Assembly: GCA_905194675.1 (NCBI GenBank)
Contig: CAJJTG010000016.1
Coordinates: forward strand, 1-42,646
DNA from: an uncultured Collinsella sp.
GTDB lineage: Bacteria; Actinomycetota; Coriobacteriia; Coriobacteriales; Coriobacteriaceae
Direction of reading: 5' to 3'
DNA: 42,646 nucleotides
Shown here: positions 7,604 to 14,982 of the stretch, one piece after another
Numbering within the stretch: the stretch's first letter is position 1
Layout of the letters: each line of letters begins with the position of its first letter
Position numbers and translations under genes: made by a program
The notes under the pieces: generated by a model
What the model saw: only the letters and a program-made list of their open reading frames with translations
Told to the model about the DNA's origin: nothing
Database searches by the model: none

Positions 7604-7891
7604 ATGGCCGAGATCTCGTCCTCCCGTATCGTCATCACCGTCCTTGGCAAGAACCGCCCCGGCATCGTCGCCGGCGTCACCCGCGTTCTGGGCGAGGCCA
7701 ACGTCGACATCCGCGACATTACGCAGTCCATTATCGAGGACATCTTCACCATGACCATGCTGGCCGACACCGCCGAGTCCAAGCTCGACTTTGCCGAGCT
7801 GCAGAAGGCCCTGGCCGAGGCCGGCGAGCTTTCGGGCGTCAATGTGTCTATCCAGCGCGAGGACGTCTTTAACTTTATGTACCGCCTGTAG
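7604..7891 (+). CDS. ACT-domain regulatory protein (UPF0237 type)
   Basis: 95 residues making a single ACT domain: ITVLGKNRPGIVAGVTRVL at about 8-26, then DIRDITQSIIEDIFTMTML, the classic beta-alpha-beta start with the ligand-loop NRPGI. AAAGGG site 7 nt before ATG. Stand-alone ACT proteins of this size bind small ligands, usually amino acids. In Firmicutes and Actinobacteria this family normally sits next to a DUF711/PFL-like gene; here the next gene, 78 bp on, is citrate synthase. It may tune that enzyme or be co-expressed only. An inverted repeat GGTACA-(11)-TGTACC lies upstream at 7534-7556. Confidence 0.88.
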   Translation: MAEISSSRIVITVLGKNRPGIVAGVTRVLGEANVDIRDITQSIIEDIFTMTMLADTAESKLDFAELQKALAEAGELSGVNVSIQREDVFNFMYRL

Positions 7892-7969
7892 CGAACAGGC
7901 CGTGCGGGAACAGGCCGGCGCATCTACACCCAAGCACGCCGCCCCCACACGGCCCCGAGAGGAGCGCGC

Positions 7970-9388
7970 ATGGCTTACGACGCCAAGAAAATCTACTACC
8001 GCTTCGATGACCATCTGAGCCGCCTGGTCTTGGATTATGAGGCGAGCCGCCAGATTTCGCCCGAGAGCGAAAACCTCTACCACGGCATGCCGACTAATCC
8101 GTATGACGAGGGTCTGTTCGTCGAGCATAACGTCAAGCGCGGCCTGCGTAATGCCGACGGCTCGGGCGTGGTCGCGGGCCTTACCCGCATCTCGGACGTG
8201 CACGGCTACAACAAGGTCGACGGCAAAGTCGTGCCTGACCAGGGCAAGCTTACGCTGCGCGGCTATAGCATCGAGGATCTGGTCAACAATGCCCAGGCCG
8301 AGAATCGCTATGGCTACGAAGAAGTCGCCTATCTGCTTATCACGGGCTCGCTGCCCAACAAAGAGGAGCTCGACGGTTTTTGCGAGCGCTTGGGCGCCTT
8401 TAGGCATCTGAGCGACGAATACGTCAAAGAGTTCCCCATGACCACGGTGTCGTCGAGCATCATGAATGTGCTTCAGCGCGCCGTGCTGCTGCTCTACGCC
8501 TTCGACGCCGAGCCCGACGCCATTACACCCGAGCACGAAATCGACGTCGCCATCTCCATGCTCGCCCGTCTCCCCCGCATCGCTGCCTTCGCGCATATGG
8601 CCTCGGTCGCCAAGCGCCGCGGCTCCGAGGTTCATGTACCGCACCCCACACCCGGCCTCTCCACCGCCGAGACCATCCTGCAGGTGTTGCGCGGCGGCAT
8701 GGAGTTCACCCGCGATGAGGCGATGCTGCTCGACGTGATGCTCATGCTGCATGCCGAGCACGGCGGCGGCAACAACTCCACGTTTGCCTGCCGCGTGCTG
8801 TCCTCCTCGGCCACCGATCCGTATTCCGCCTACGCCGCGGCTATCGGCTCGCTCAAGGGTCCGCGCCACGGCGGCGCCAACGCCAAGGTCGTGTCCATGC
8901 ACGAGGACATCCGTGCGCATGTCTCCAATTGGGGGGACGAGGACGAGGTCGCAGCCTACCTGGGCAAGATTCTCGACAAGCAGGCCTTCGACGGCACGGG
9001 TCTCATCTACGGCATGGGCCACGCCGTATACACGCTGAGCGACCCGCGCGCCGAGGTGTGTCGCCGTTACGCGCGCACACTGGCCGCCAAGAAGGACCTG
9101 GGCGATGAGTTCGCACTCATCGAGCGCATCGAGCGCCTGGCACCGCAGGTGATGCGCGACCACGGCATGACCAAGCCTATCTGCGCCAACATCGACCTGT
9201 ACACAGGCTTTATCTACAAGATGCTCGGCGTGCCCGAGACGCTCTTTACGCCGCTATTCGCCGTCGCCCGCATGGCCGGCTGGTCGGCACACCGCATGGA
9301 AGAGCTCTTCTGCGCGCACCGTATTATTCGCCCGGCCTATCGTCCGGTGATCGAGCCGCTGGAGTACAAGCCGCTCGCCGACCGCTAG
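7970..9388 (+). CDS. gltA: Citrate synthase
   Basis: 472 residues; condenses oxaloacetate and acetyl-CoA to citrate (2-methylcitrate synthase activity cannot be excluded). The catalytic triad can be read: H264 in AEHGGGNNSTF, H351 in GMGHAVY and D409 in ANIDLYTGF. The stretch IGSLKGPRHGGAN is a family hallmark. The chain is longer than the roughly 370-430 residues of common bacterial forms because of an N-terminal extension, as seen in several anaerobes. Ribosome binding site GAGAGGAG. In a fermentative anaerobe it probably supplies 2-oxoglutarate for glutamate through a partial TCA branch. No aconitase or isocitrate dehydrogenase gene is adjacent. Ends at the terminator 9412-9450. Confidence 0.93.
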   Translation: MAYDAKKIYYRFDDHLSRLVLDYEASRQISPESENLYHGMPTNPYDEGLFVEHNVKRGLRNADGSGVVAGLTRISDVHGYNKVDGKVVPDQGKLTLRGYSIEDLVNNAQAENRYGYEEVAYLLITGSLPNKEELDGFCERLGAFRHLSDEYVKEFPMTTVSSSIMNVLQRAVLLLYAFDAEPDAITPEHEIDVAISMLARLPRIAAFAHMASVAKRRGSEVHVPHPTPGLSTAETILQVLRGGMEFTRDEAMLLDVMLMLHAEHGGGNNSTFACRVLSSSATDPYSAYAAAIGSLKGPRHGGANAKVVSMHEDIRAHVSNWGDEDEVAAYLGKILDKQAFDGTGLIYGMGHAVYTLSDPRAEVCRRYARTLAAKKDLGDEFALIERIERLAPQVMRDHGMTKPICANIDLYTGFIYKMLGVPETLFTPLFAVARMAGWSAHRMEELFCAHRIIRPAYRPVIEPLEYKPLADR

Positions 9389-9411
9389 GACGCGGACCGT
9401 TATAGAACTCG

Positions 9412-9450
9412 AGCGTGGCCAGGGCATCGCCGCCCTCGGCCACGCTTTTT
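9412..9450 (+). terminator. Intrinsic terminator after citrate synthase
   Basis: Stem AGCGTGGCC/GGCCACGCT with an inner AGGGC/GCCCT extension, followed by TTTTT. Confidence 0.85.
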
Positions 9451-9475
9451 ATGCCAGCAGAAAGGGCTGCATCGA

Positions 9476-10318
9476 ATGATTGTTTTTTCCGATATGGATG
9501 GAACGCTGTTGACGAGCGATAAGCAGATGAGCGATGCCACCTGGGCGATGCTCGACGAGCTCGCACGTCGCGGCATTGAGTTTGTTCCCTGCACGGGGCG
9601 TCCGCTGTCGGGCATCTTTGAGCCCATCATTGCCCACCCCGCCGTACACTATGCCGTCTGCGCCAATGGCGCCAGTATCTGGCAGCTCGACGACGATGTA
9701 CCCACCGACGCCTCGCGCGCCACGCGCATCTTGAGCCGTCCGCTCGATTGCGGCATCGCCCATCGCATCCATCGCATCGCCGCCGGCCACGATGTGACCT
9801 TCGATATCTTCGCGGATGGGCAGTGCTTCCTCCCCCGCTCGCTCTACACGCGCCTGGACGAATTCTGCGGCGGCGACCCCCACATCGCGGCTTCGCTCAA
9901 GCGCACACGAACACCGATCGACATGGATATCGACAGCAAGATCGACGAGGTCGAGACGCTCGAACGCATCGCCATGTACTGGCACGACCCGGCCGATCGC
10001 GACGCCATCGCGGCTGAGCTCGACACGCTCGGAGGCATTGAGGTCACGCGTTCGTACGCCATGAATATCGAGGTCATGGGCGAGGGCGCCACCAAGGGAA
10101 CGGCCCTCACGTGGCTATGCGAGCACCTGGGCGAGCATCTCGCCGACGCCTGGGCGTTCGGCGACAACATCAACGACATCCCCATGCTGCAGGCAGCGGG
10201 CCACGGTATGGCCATGATCAACGCCGAGCCCGAGGACCGCAAGGCCGCCGACGCCATCACCGAATACGACAACGACCAGGACGGCGTCGCCCGCACCATC
10301 ATGGCCGCCCTCGCCTAG
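9476..10318 (+). CDS. HAD-superfamily (Cof-type) phosphatase
   Basis: 280 residues. Motif I DMDGTLLT (7-14) carries the nucleophile Asp; the C-terminal motif GDNINDIPML carries the Mg-binding Asp pair; a C2-type cap lies between. These proteins dephosphorylate small phosphorylated metabolites (sugar phosphates, FMN, PLP), and substrate cannot be told from sequence. Start ATG has AAAGGG 9 nt upstream. It is convergent with a second Cof-type HAD gene at 10464-11258; the two share family but differ enough to be separate paralogues rather than a recent tandem copy. Confidence 0.9.
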   Translation: MIVFSDMDGTLLTSDKQMSDATWAMLDELARRGIEFVPCTGRPLSGIFEPIIAHPAVHYAVCANGASIWQLDDDVPTDASRATRILSRPLDCGIAHRIHRIAAGHDVTFDIFADGQCFLPRSLYTRLDEFCGGDPHIAASLKRTRTPIDMDIDSKIDEVETLERIAMYWHDPADRDAIAAELDTLGGIEVTRSYAMNIEVMGEGATKGTALTWLCEHLGEHLADAWAFGDNINDIPMLQAAGHGMAMINAEPEDRKAADAITEYDNDQDGVARTIMAALA

Positions 10319-10323
10319 TCATC

Positions 10324-10404
10324 GGCTAGTCGCTGGGGACGTTCTTAAATGACTAGTCACTGGGGACGTTCTTGAATGACTAGTCGTTGGGGACACTCTT
10401 CGCG
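10324..10404. repeat. Three 27-bp tandem repeats between convergent HAD genes
   Basis: Units 10324-10350, 10351-10377 and 10378-10404 follow the pattern GACTAGTC-x-x-TGGGGACGTTCTT-x-AAT, each with a few changes. The next 60 bp has two inverted GTCCCC stretches (10421-10426 and 10448-10453) able to pair with the GGGGAC of any unit. An inverted partial copy lies at 11421-11443, overlapping the adenine deaminase stop codon. This may serve as a bidirectional transcription end. Confidence 0.75.
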
Positions 10405-10463
10405 AAAAGCTACAAGGACTGTCCCCCACTGCCGGCAGAACGGGAACGTCCCCATCTGTCGGA

Positions 10464-11258
10464 TTAAGCGAGGCCCTCTAGCACGCGGCGGAGCTCACGC
10501 TGAACGGCGTGGTCGCGGTTACAACCCACCACGCGATCGGCCACCGCTTTGAGCGCGGGGCGCGCGTTTTCCATCGCGCAGCCCGTGCCGACAAAGCGAA
10601 TGATCTCGTAGTCGTTCATAGAGTCACCAAACGCCATGATCTCGTCGCGCCCAATGCCGTAATGCTCCGCAAGCTGTGCGATGCCCGAGGCCTTCGACAC
10701 GCCGGGCTGCATGGCGTCGATCCACGCGTTACCCGAAGGCGCAAAAGTAAAGAGCTGACCAAGTTCGCGCTGTAGTACGTAGGCGCTGTCCATAACGGCA
10801 CCGTCATCGCAAAAGATACTCGCCTTGATGATATTTACACTGGGATCGGGCAGCTCCCAAATGCGCTCGGCATTGGGAAGGTCCTTATCGACCTCACGCA
10901 CGAACTTGCACTCGTCATCGAGCAGGAAGGACTTGGTTCGGTCAAAAAGCGCAAGATGCAGATTGGGAAACGTCGCGACTGCTTGGGCGAGCTTTCGAAT
11001 CGCCAGGTGCGAATACACCTCGCGGTCTACCATCTTGCCGTCGGCGAAGACCTGGGCACCGTTAGCTGCGACAAAGTCCATCTTGTCGCGAACAGGCGCA
11101 AAGAACTCACACAGGCGATCGTAGCGGCGGCCTGACGATGCGGCGAAATGCACGCCATGCTCATGTAGCGCCAGAATCAGTTCGTAGGTCTCGGGAGGCA
11201 CCTGGCCGTTTTCGTCAAGCAGCGTGCCGTCCATATCGGATGCAATCAGTCTAAACAT
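10464..11258 (-). CDS. HAD-superfamily (Cof-type) phosphatase
   Basis: 264 residues with motif I SDMDGTLLD (8-16), motif II SSGRR, and the motif III/IV region ending GDSMNDYEII. A C2B-type cap is expected between. It is a cytosolic metabolite phosphatase of unknown substrate. The ATG at 11258 uses the ribosome binding site GGGAG, which lies inside the right-hand arm of a long hairpin (11264-11325), so initiation could be controlled by RNA folding. Convergent with the HAD gene at 9476. Confidence 0.9.
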   Translation of the reverse strand: MFRLIASDMDGTLLDENGQVPPETYELILALHEHGVHFAASSGRRYDRLCEFFAPVRDKMDFVAANGAQVFADGKMVDREVYSHLAIRKLAQAVATFPNLHLALFDRTKSFLLDDECKFVREVDKDLPNAERIWELPDPSVNIIKASIFCDDGAVMDSAYVLQRELGQLFTFAPSGNAWIDAMQPGVSKASGIAQLAEHYGIGRDEIMAFGDSMNDYEIIRFVGTGCAMENARPALKAVADRVVGCNRDHAVQRELRRVLEGLA

Positions 11259-11263
11259 AGAAA

Positions 11264-11325
11264 AGCTCCCTTCGGGCTTGTTGGAATCGAACGTGTATCC
11301 GATTCCAACGTACCCAAAGGGAGCT
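11264..11325 (-). promoter_or_regulatory. Long 5' UTR hairpin sequestering the HAD gene ribosome binding site
   Basis: Outer 13-bp stem (11264-11276 with 11313-11325, one G-U) and inner 10-bp perfect stem (11280-11289 with 11300-11309) around a 10-nt loop. The GGGAG ribosome binding site of the downstream gene is part of the outer stem. It could be a translational switch, thermosensor or protein site; no known riboswitch class is recognised. Alternatively it is a terminator for upstream transcripts, but there is no T run. Confidence 0.6.
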
Positions 11326-11437
11326 CAAATAAGACCCCGCAGTCATAAACGTTACATAGACCTGGCAAATAGCTCACGCGCGCCAGAGAGCCCACGGTCG
11401 CGGCGTCAGGCGACACGTCAAAGAGTGTCCCCGATGA

Positions 11438-13258
11438 CTAGTCGGCGTAGGTGAAGGTGGTGACGTCGAACATGCCCTCGGGGCGGATGCGGAGCGTCGG
11501 GATAACCGGCAGGGGCAGGAAGATGATGCCCATGATGGGGTCGAGCGGCGGCTCAATGCCCATGGCGCGCGCCTTGACCATAAAGTCGTCGTGCTGCGCG
11601 GCGACATCCTCGGCCGTGCCCTCGCTCATCAGACCACCAAGCGCCAGCGGAATACGCGCCACGACCTCGCCGTTGCGCACCAGCACGTGGCCGCCCTGGC
11701 CAACAGCCTCGACAGCAGCCATCATATCGGCAGCGTTGTCGCCCACCACGCACACGTTGTGCGAGTCGTGGCCGATCGTCGAGGCGATGGCACCGCCCGT
11801 GATGGTAAAGCCGCGCACCCAGCCGCAACCGATGTGCTTGCCAACAAGACCCAGGCCCGCAGGACCATCACCGTCGGCGCCCTCGGCCTGCAGTGACACG
11901 CCGCGGCCGTGGCGTTCGATCAGCATAATGCGGCGCAGGCCCTCGGCGCTCTCGGGGCGAGCCATACCCGTGATGGCCTTACCCGGCACCACGTCAATCA
12001 CGGCCTCGCCTGGCTTAAAGGCATAGTCGAATACGTCGAGCGAAAGCTTCGGCAGCTTAACGGAGGCGCGCAGCTCATCGGCAAGGGCCGCGACCTCGGC
12101 CATCTCGGGTGCAATCTCGCCCACAAAGGTGCCGTCCTGCGCCACCAGAGCACCGGCGGCATAAACACGATGCGGAGCCTTGGCAAACGTCAGGTCATTG
12201 AGCAACAGCAGGTCGGCACGCTTGCCCGGGGCGATGGCGCCGCGCAGCTCGTGCGGGTCGCGGCAACCGTGGTCCAAGCCAAACGCCTCGGCCGTGGACA
12301 GGGATGCCATGGAGATGGCAACCACGGGGTCAATACCGGCCTCGATAGCCACGCGACAGGCGTTGTCGATCATACCGGTCGAAAGCGCGTCGGAGGGAGC
12401 ACGGTCGTCGGTCGCAAAGCAGCAACGGCGGGCACGAGCGGGGTTTTCCAGCAGCATCGGAGACAGGTTGGCCAGGTCATGGCTGCACGTACCCTCGCGC
12501 AGCATCACATACATGCCGCGGGATAGCTTGTCGAGCGCCTCCTCGGGAATCGTCGACTCATGGTCAGCGATAATGCCCGCTGCGGCATAGGCGTTGAGAT
12601 CCTTGCCGGCAACGAGCGGGGCGTGACCGTCGACCTGCTTGGACGGCGTCTGGTTGGCAGCGTCGATACGAGCACAGGTCTCGGGATCGGCCATAAAGAC
12701 GCCCGGCAGGTTCATCATCTCGCCCAGGCCAAAAACGTCGCCCGGGTACTCGGCAAAAAACGCCTGCATGTCAGCGGCGGTAATCACAGCGCCGGCCTGC
12801 TCGTCAGGCAGTGCGGGCACGCACGAGGGCATCATGTACTTGATGGAAATAGGAGCGCGACGACCGTCCTCGATCATAAACCGCAGGCCGTCCAAGCCGG
12901 AAACATTGGCGATCTCGTGGCTGTCAGCAATAGCGGTGGTGGTACCGCGCGTCGCCGCCATGCGCGCATACTCGGCAGGGCGGATGTTCGAAGACTCGAT
13001 ATGCAAGTGTCCGTCAATAAAACCGGGGGCAAGATAGCGGCCCTGGCAATCGATGACCTCGGCAGCCTCATACGTACCGGCGGCATCGTCGCGACCATCG
13101 TAGAGCACACCGACGATCACGCCATCCTTGACGGCAACGCTACCGGGCGCCACGCGCTGACCGTACACGTCGACAATCTGCGCATTGGTAAACAGCGTGT
13201 CGACGGGCACGCGGCCCTCGGCAGCATCGATCACAGACCTCATGACCTCAACGGACAT
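11438..13258 (-). CDS. ade: Adenine deaminase
   Basis: 606 residues, full length for the AdeC family (about 580-600). Deaminates adenine to hypoxanthine in purine salvage. Amidohydrolase metal motif GFIDGHLHIESS (79-90, H84 and H86), SHEIANV and DDRAPSD follow in family order, and the C-terminal AdeC domain contains TIGHDSHN and FLPLPVIPTLR. AAAGGAG site before ATG. A candidate promoter lies upstream (TACAAT at 13326-13331). Functionally it fits the hydantoinase and purine-associated cluster of this window, though it is 19 kb away. The stop codon lies inside a partial copy of the 27-bp repeat. Confidence 0.95.
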   Translation of the reverse strand: MSVEVMRSVIDAAEGRVPVDTLFTNAQIVDVYGQRVAPGSVAVKDGVIVGVLYDGRDDAAGTYEAAEVIDCQGRYLAPGFIDGHLHIESSNIRPAEYARMAATRGTTTAIADSHEIANVSGLDGLRFMIEDGRRAPISIKYMMPSCVPALPDEQAGAVITAADMQAFFAEYPGDVFGLGEMMNLPGVFMADPETCARIDAANQTPSKQVDGHAPLVAGKDLNAYAAAGIIADHESTIPEEALDKLSRGMYVMLREGTCSHDLANLSPMLLENPARARRCCFATDDRAPSDALSTGMIDNACRVAIEAGIDPVVAISMASLSTAEAFGLDHGCRDPHELRGAIAPGKRADLLLLNDLTFAKAPHRVYAAGALVAQDGTFVGEIAPEMAEVAALADELRASVKLPKLSLDVFDYAFKPGEAVIDVVPGKAITGMARPESAEGLRRIMLIERHGRGVSLQAEGADGDGPAGLGLVGKHIGCGWVRGFTITGGAIASTIGHDSHNVCVVGDNAADMMAAVEAVGQGGHVLVRNGEVVARIPLALGGLMSEGTAEDVAAQHDDFMVKARAMGIEPPLDPIMGIIFLPLPVIPTLRIRPEGMFDVTTFTYAD

Positions 13259-13325
13259 ACATACTCCTTTAACTGTAGAAATAGCTGCGGAGCGGACAAA
13301 CCTTCACCGCAGCAAGCCAATAGCC

Positions 13326-13353
13326 ATTGTATGCCCAAAAGGAGGGCCAGGAA
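13326..13353 (-). promoter_or_regulatory. Candidate promoter of adenine deaminase
   Basis: Minus-strand TTCCTG, 16 bp, TACAAT, about 70 bp before the start codon. A 7-bp hairpin (GCTGCGG/CCGCAGC, 13284-13313) lies in the leader between them. Confidence 0.4.
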
Positions 13354-13360
13354 TACACCC

Positions 13361-13446
13361 CCTGCAAATGACGAGAGTGGACAATCTCCCACTTTGAGCC
13401 AACAAACAGGCCAAAAACGGAAGATTATCCACTCTCATTCTGCAGG
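13361..13446. repeat. Imperfect inverted repeat upstream of adenine deaminase
   Basis: Arms of about 25 nt (13361-13386 and 13422-13446) pair through CCTGCA/TGCAGG and GAGTGGA/TCCACTC with small bulges around a 35-nt loop. It looks like a small palindromic repeat element. The loop shares a GCC/AACAGGC pattern with the inverted repeat at 32289-32355, which may be a related family. Confidence 0.55.
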
Positions 13447-13534
13447 CACTCATTTAAGTCTGTCCCCAATGAGTACCTCAAAGTGCCGCCAAATGCCAAC
13501 CATGGAACCGCCGATGTCTTGGCAAAGTCAGCGA

Positions 13535-13633
13535 AAACCCGCCAGAGCGAGCAAGGTGCCTTGAAACGAGGCGGCATTGACCTTTTGGTCATGCCGCCGA
13601 AGTTGAAAGGCAGATTGCCGCGCTGGCGGGTTT
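13535..13633. repeat. Nested-hairpin element, copy A
   Basis: Outer stem AAACCCGCCAG/CTGGCGGGTTT (13535-13545 with 13623-13633), middle stem GCCTT/AAGGC (13558-13562 with 13607-13611), inner hairpin GGCGGCAT-TGACC with GGTC-ATGCCGCC. Copy B at 25685-25815 has the same middle stem with the same 44-nt spacing and an inner stem changed by compensatory substitutions. A further perfect 12-bp hairpin (13647-13674) separates it from the tyrS stop. It occupies the 3' flank of tyrS. Confidence 0.75.
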
Positions 13634-13646
13634 GCAGCGTCGACCG

Positions 13647-13674
13647 GTTACGCGGTTTGGTAAAACCGCGTAAC
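13647..13674 (-). terminator. Hairpin at the tyrS stop codon
   Basis: GTTACGCGGTTT/AAACCGCGTAAC with a 4-nt loop, starting at the last base of the tyrS stop on the minus strand. No T run, so termination is not certain; it may be the outermost part of the neighbouring nested element. Confidence 0.5.
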
Positions 13675-14885
13675 TAAATAAGCTTGAAGCCCTTGCGCTT
13701 GCCTACGGAGAGGGTGTCGCCCAGTTTGAGGGCGCTGGGATCGATGTTATAGCTCTTGGGAGCCACGGCCTTGCCGTTGATCTTGACACCGCCGCCGTCG
13801 ATATCGCGACGAGCCTGGCCGGCGCTCGCCGAAAGACCCAAGTCCTTGAGCAGGCCGGCGAGGTAGATCTGGCCCTCGTCGTTAACAGTCAGCTCAACGT
13901 GCTTCTCGGGGAAGTCGGCGAGCTGGCCTTCCTTGAACACGCGGTCGAACTCGGCCTGAGCCTCGTCGCCGGCACCGGCGCCGTGGTAGGTGTCGCACAG
14001 GTCGCGGCCCAGAGCGCGCTTGAGATCGTAGGGGTCGGCGGAGCCATCGGCCAGGGCGGCATCGATCTTGTCGACCTCGGCCGGGGCGAGCGAGCTGGCC
14101 AGACGATAGTACTTGCCGATCATCTCGTCGGGGATGGACATGGTCTTGCCGAACATATCCTTGGGAGCGTCGGTCAGGCCGATGTAGTTGCCATAGGACT
14201 TGGACATCTTGCGCACGCCGTCGGTGCCCTCGAGCAGCGGCATGGTAAGCGCGATCTGCGGCTCCATGCCCATCTTCTCCATGAGCTCGCGGCCGGCGAG
14301 CAGGTTGAAGAGCTGGTCGGTGCCGCCCATCTCGACGTCGGCCTTGATCTGAACGGAGTCGAAGGCCTGCATCACGGGGTACAGAAACTCGTGCAGGGCA
14401 ATCGGCGTCTGGGACTGGTAGCGCTTGGTAAAGTCGTCGCGCTCAAGGATGCGGGCGACGGTGAACTTGGAGCACACCTGCAGCAGGCCGGCCAGGTCCA
14501 TCGAAAGGATCCAGTCGCCGTTGTGCACGATGGTGGTCTTCTCGGGGTCCAGGATCTTCATGGCCTGGCTCACGTAGGTCTCGGCGTTGGCCTCGATCTG
14601 CTCCTGCGAAAGCTGCGGGCGGGTGGAGTTCTTGCCCGAGGGGTCGCCGATCAGCGCAGTGCCGTTGCCGATGATAAGGGTGACGTTGTGGCCCAGGTCC
14701 TGGAACTGACGCATCTTGCGCAGGGGCACGGCATGGCCCAGGTGCAGGTCGGGGCTGGTGGGATCGACGCCGAGCTTGATGTTGAGGGGCTCGCCCTTCT
14801 CAAGCTTCTTGCGAAGGTCGGCCTCGGGGACGATCTGCGCTGCACCCGAGGTGATGATACGCATTTGCTCGTCAACAGACAGCAT
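13674..14885 (-). CDS. tyrS: Tyrosyl-tRNA synthetase
   Basis: 403 residues, a class I synthetase charging tRNA-Tyr. The HIGH motif is HLGH (48-51) after GVDPTSPDL; KMSKS appears intact in RKMSKSYGNY. The C-terminal S4-like RNA-binding domain ends in GVKINGKAV...GDTLSVGKRK. It belongs to the TyrZ/long-spacer subtype with GVDPT and HLGH, common in anaerobes. AAAGGAGG precedes the ATG. The leader is under 100 bp, too short for a T-box, but holds a small AGCACC/GGTGCT hairpin. Confidence 0.96.
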   Translation of the reverse strand: MLSVDEQMRIITSGAAQIVPEADLRKKLEKGEPLNIKLGVDPTSPDLHLGHAVPLRKMRQFQDLGHNVTLIIGNGTALIGDPSGKNSTRPQLSQEQIEANAETYVSQAMKILDPEKTTIVHNGDWILSMDLAGLLQVCSKFTVARILERDDFTKRYQSQTPIALHEFLYPVMQAFDSVQIKADVEMGGTDQLFNLLAGRELMEKMGMEPQIALTMPLLEGTDGVRKMSKSYGNYIGLTDAPKDMFGKTMSIPDEMIGKYYRLASSLAPAEVDKIDAALADGSADPYDLKRALGRDLCDTYHGAGAGDEAQAEFDRVFKEGQLADFPEKHVELTVNDEGQIYLAGLLKDLGLSASAGQARRDIDGGGVKINGKAVAPKSYNIDPSALKLGDTLSVGKRKGFKLI

Positions 14886-14982
14886 TGGGTATCCTCCTTT
14901 TGCTATAGCACCCTCACCGGATACGGCGGTGCTGGAAGTTCATAAACCCACTAATAATAACCAAAACAGCGCGACGCGGCAC

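Noticed and set aside
7481..9163. Long open frame opposite citrate synthase on the minus strand
   Set aside because: High-GC shadow frame: no family motif, repetitive Val/Gly/Asp composition, and the plus-strand gene has a complete catalytic triad.
10324..10404. Three short repeats as a CRISPR array
   Set aside because: Units are directly tandem with no spacers, and no cas gene is nearby.
13259..13360. Purine riboswitch upstream of adenine deaminase
   Set aside because: No conserved P1-P3 core bases; only a simple hairpin is visible.
14886..14982. T-box leader for tyrS
   Set aside because: The gap is under 100 bp and lacks the conserved T-box sequence and terminator fold.
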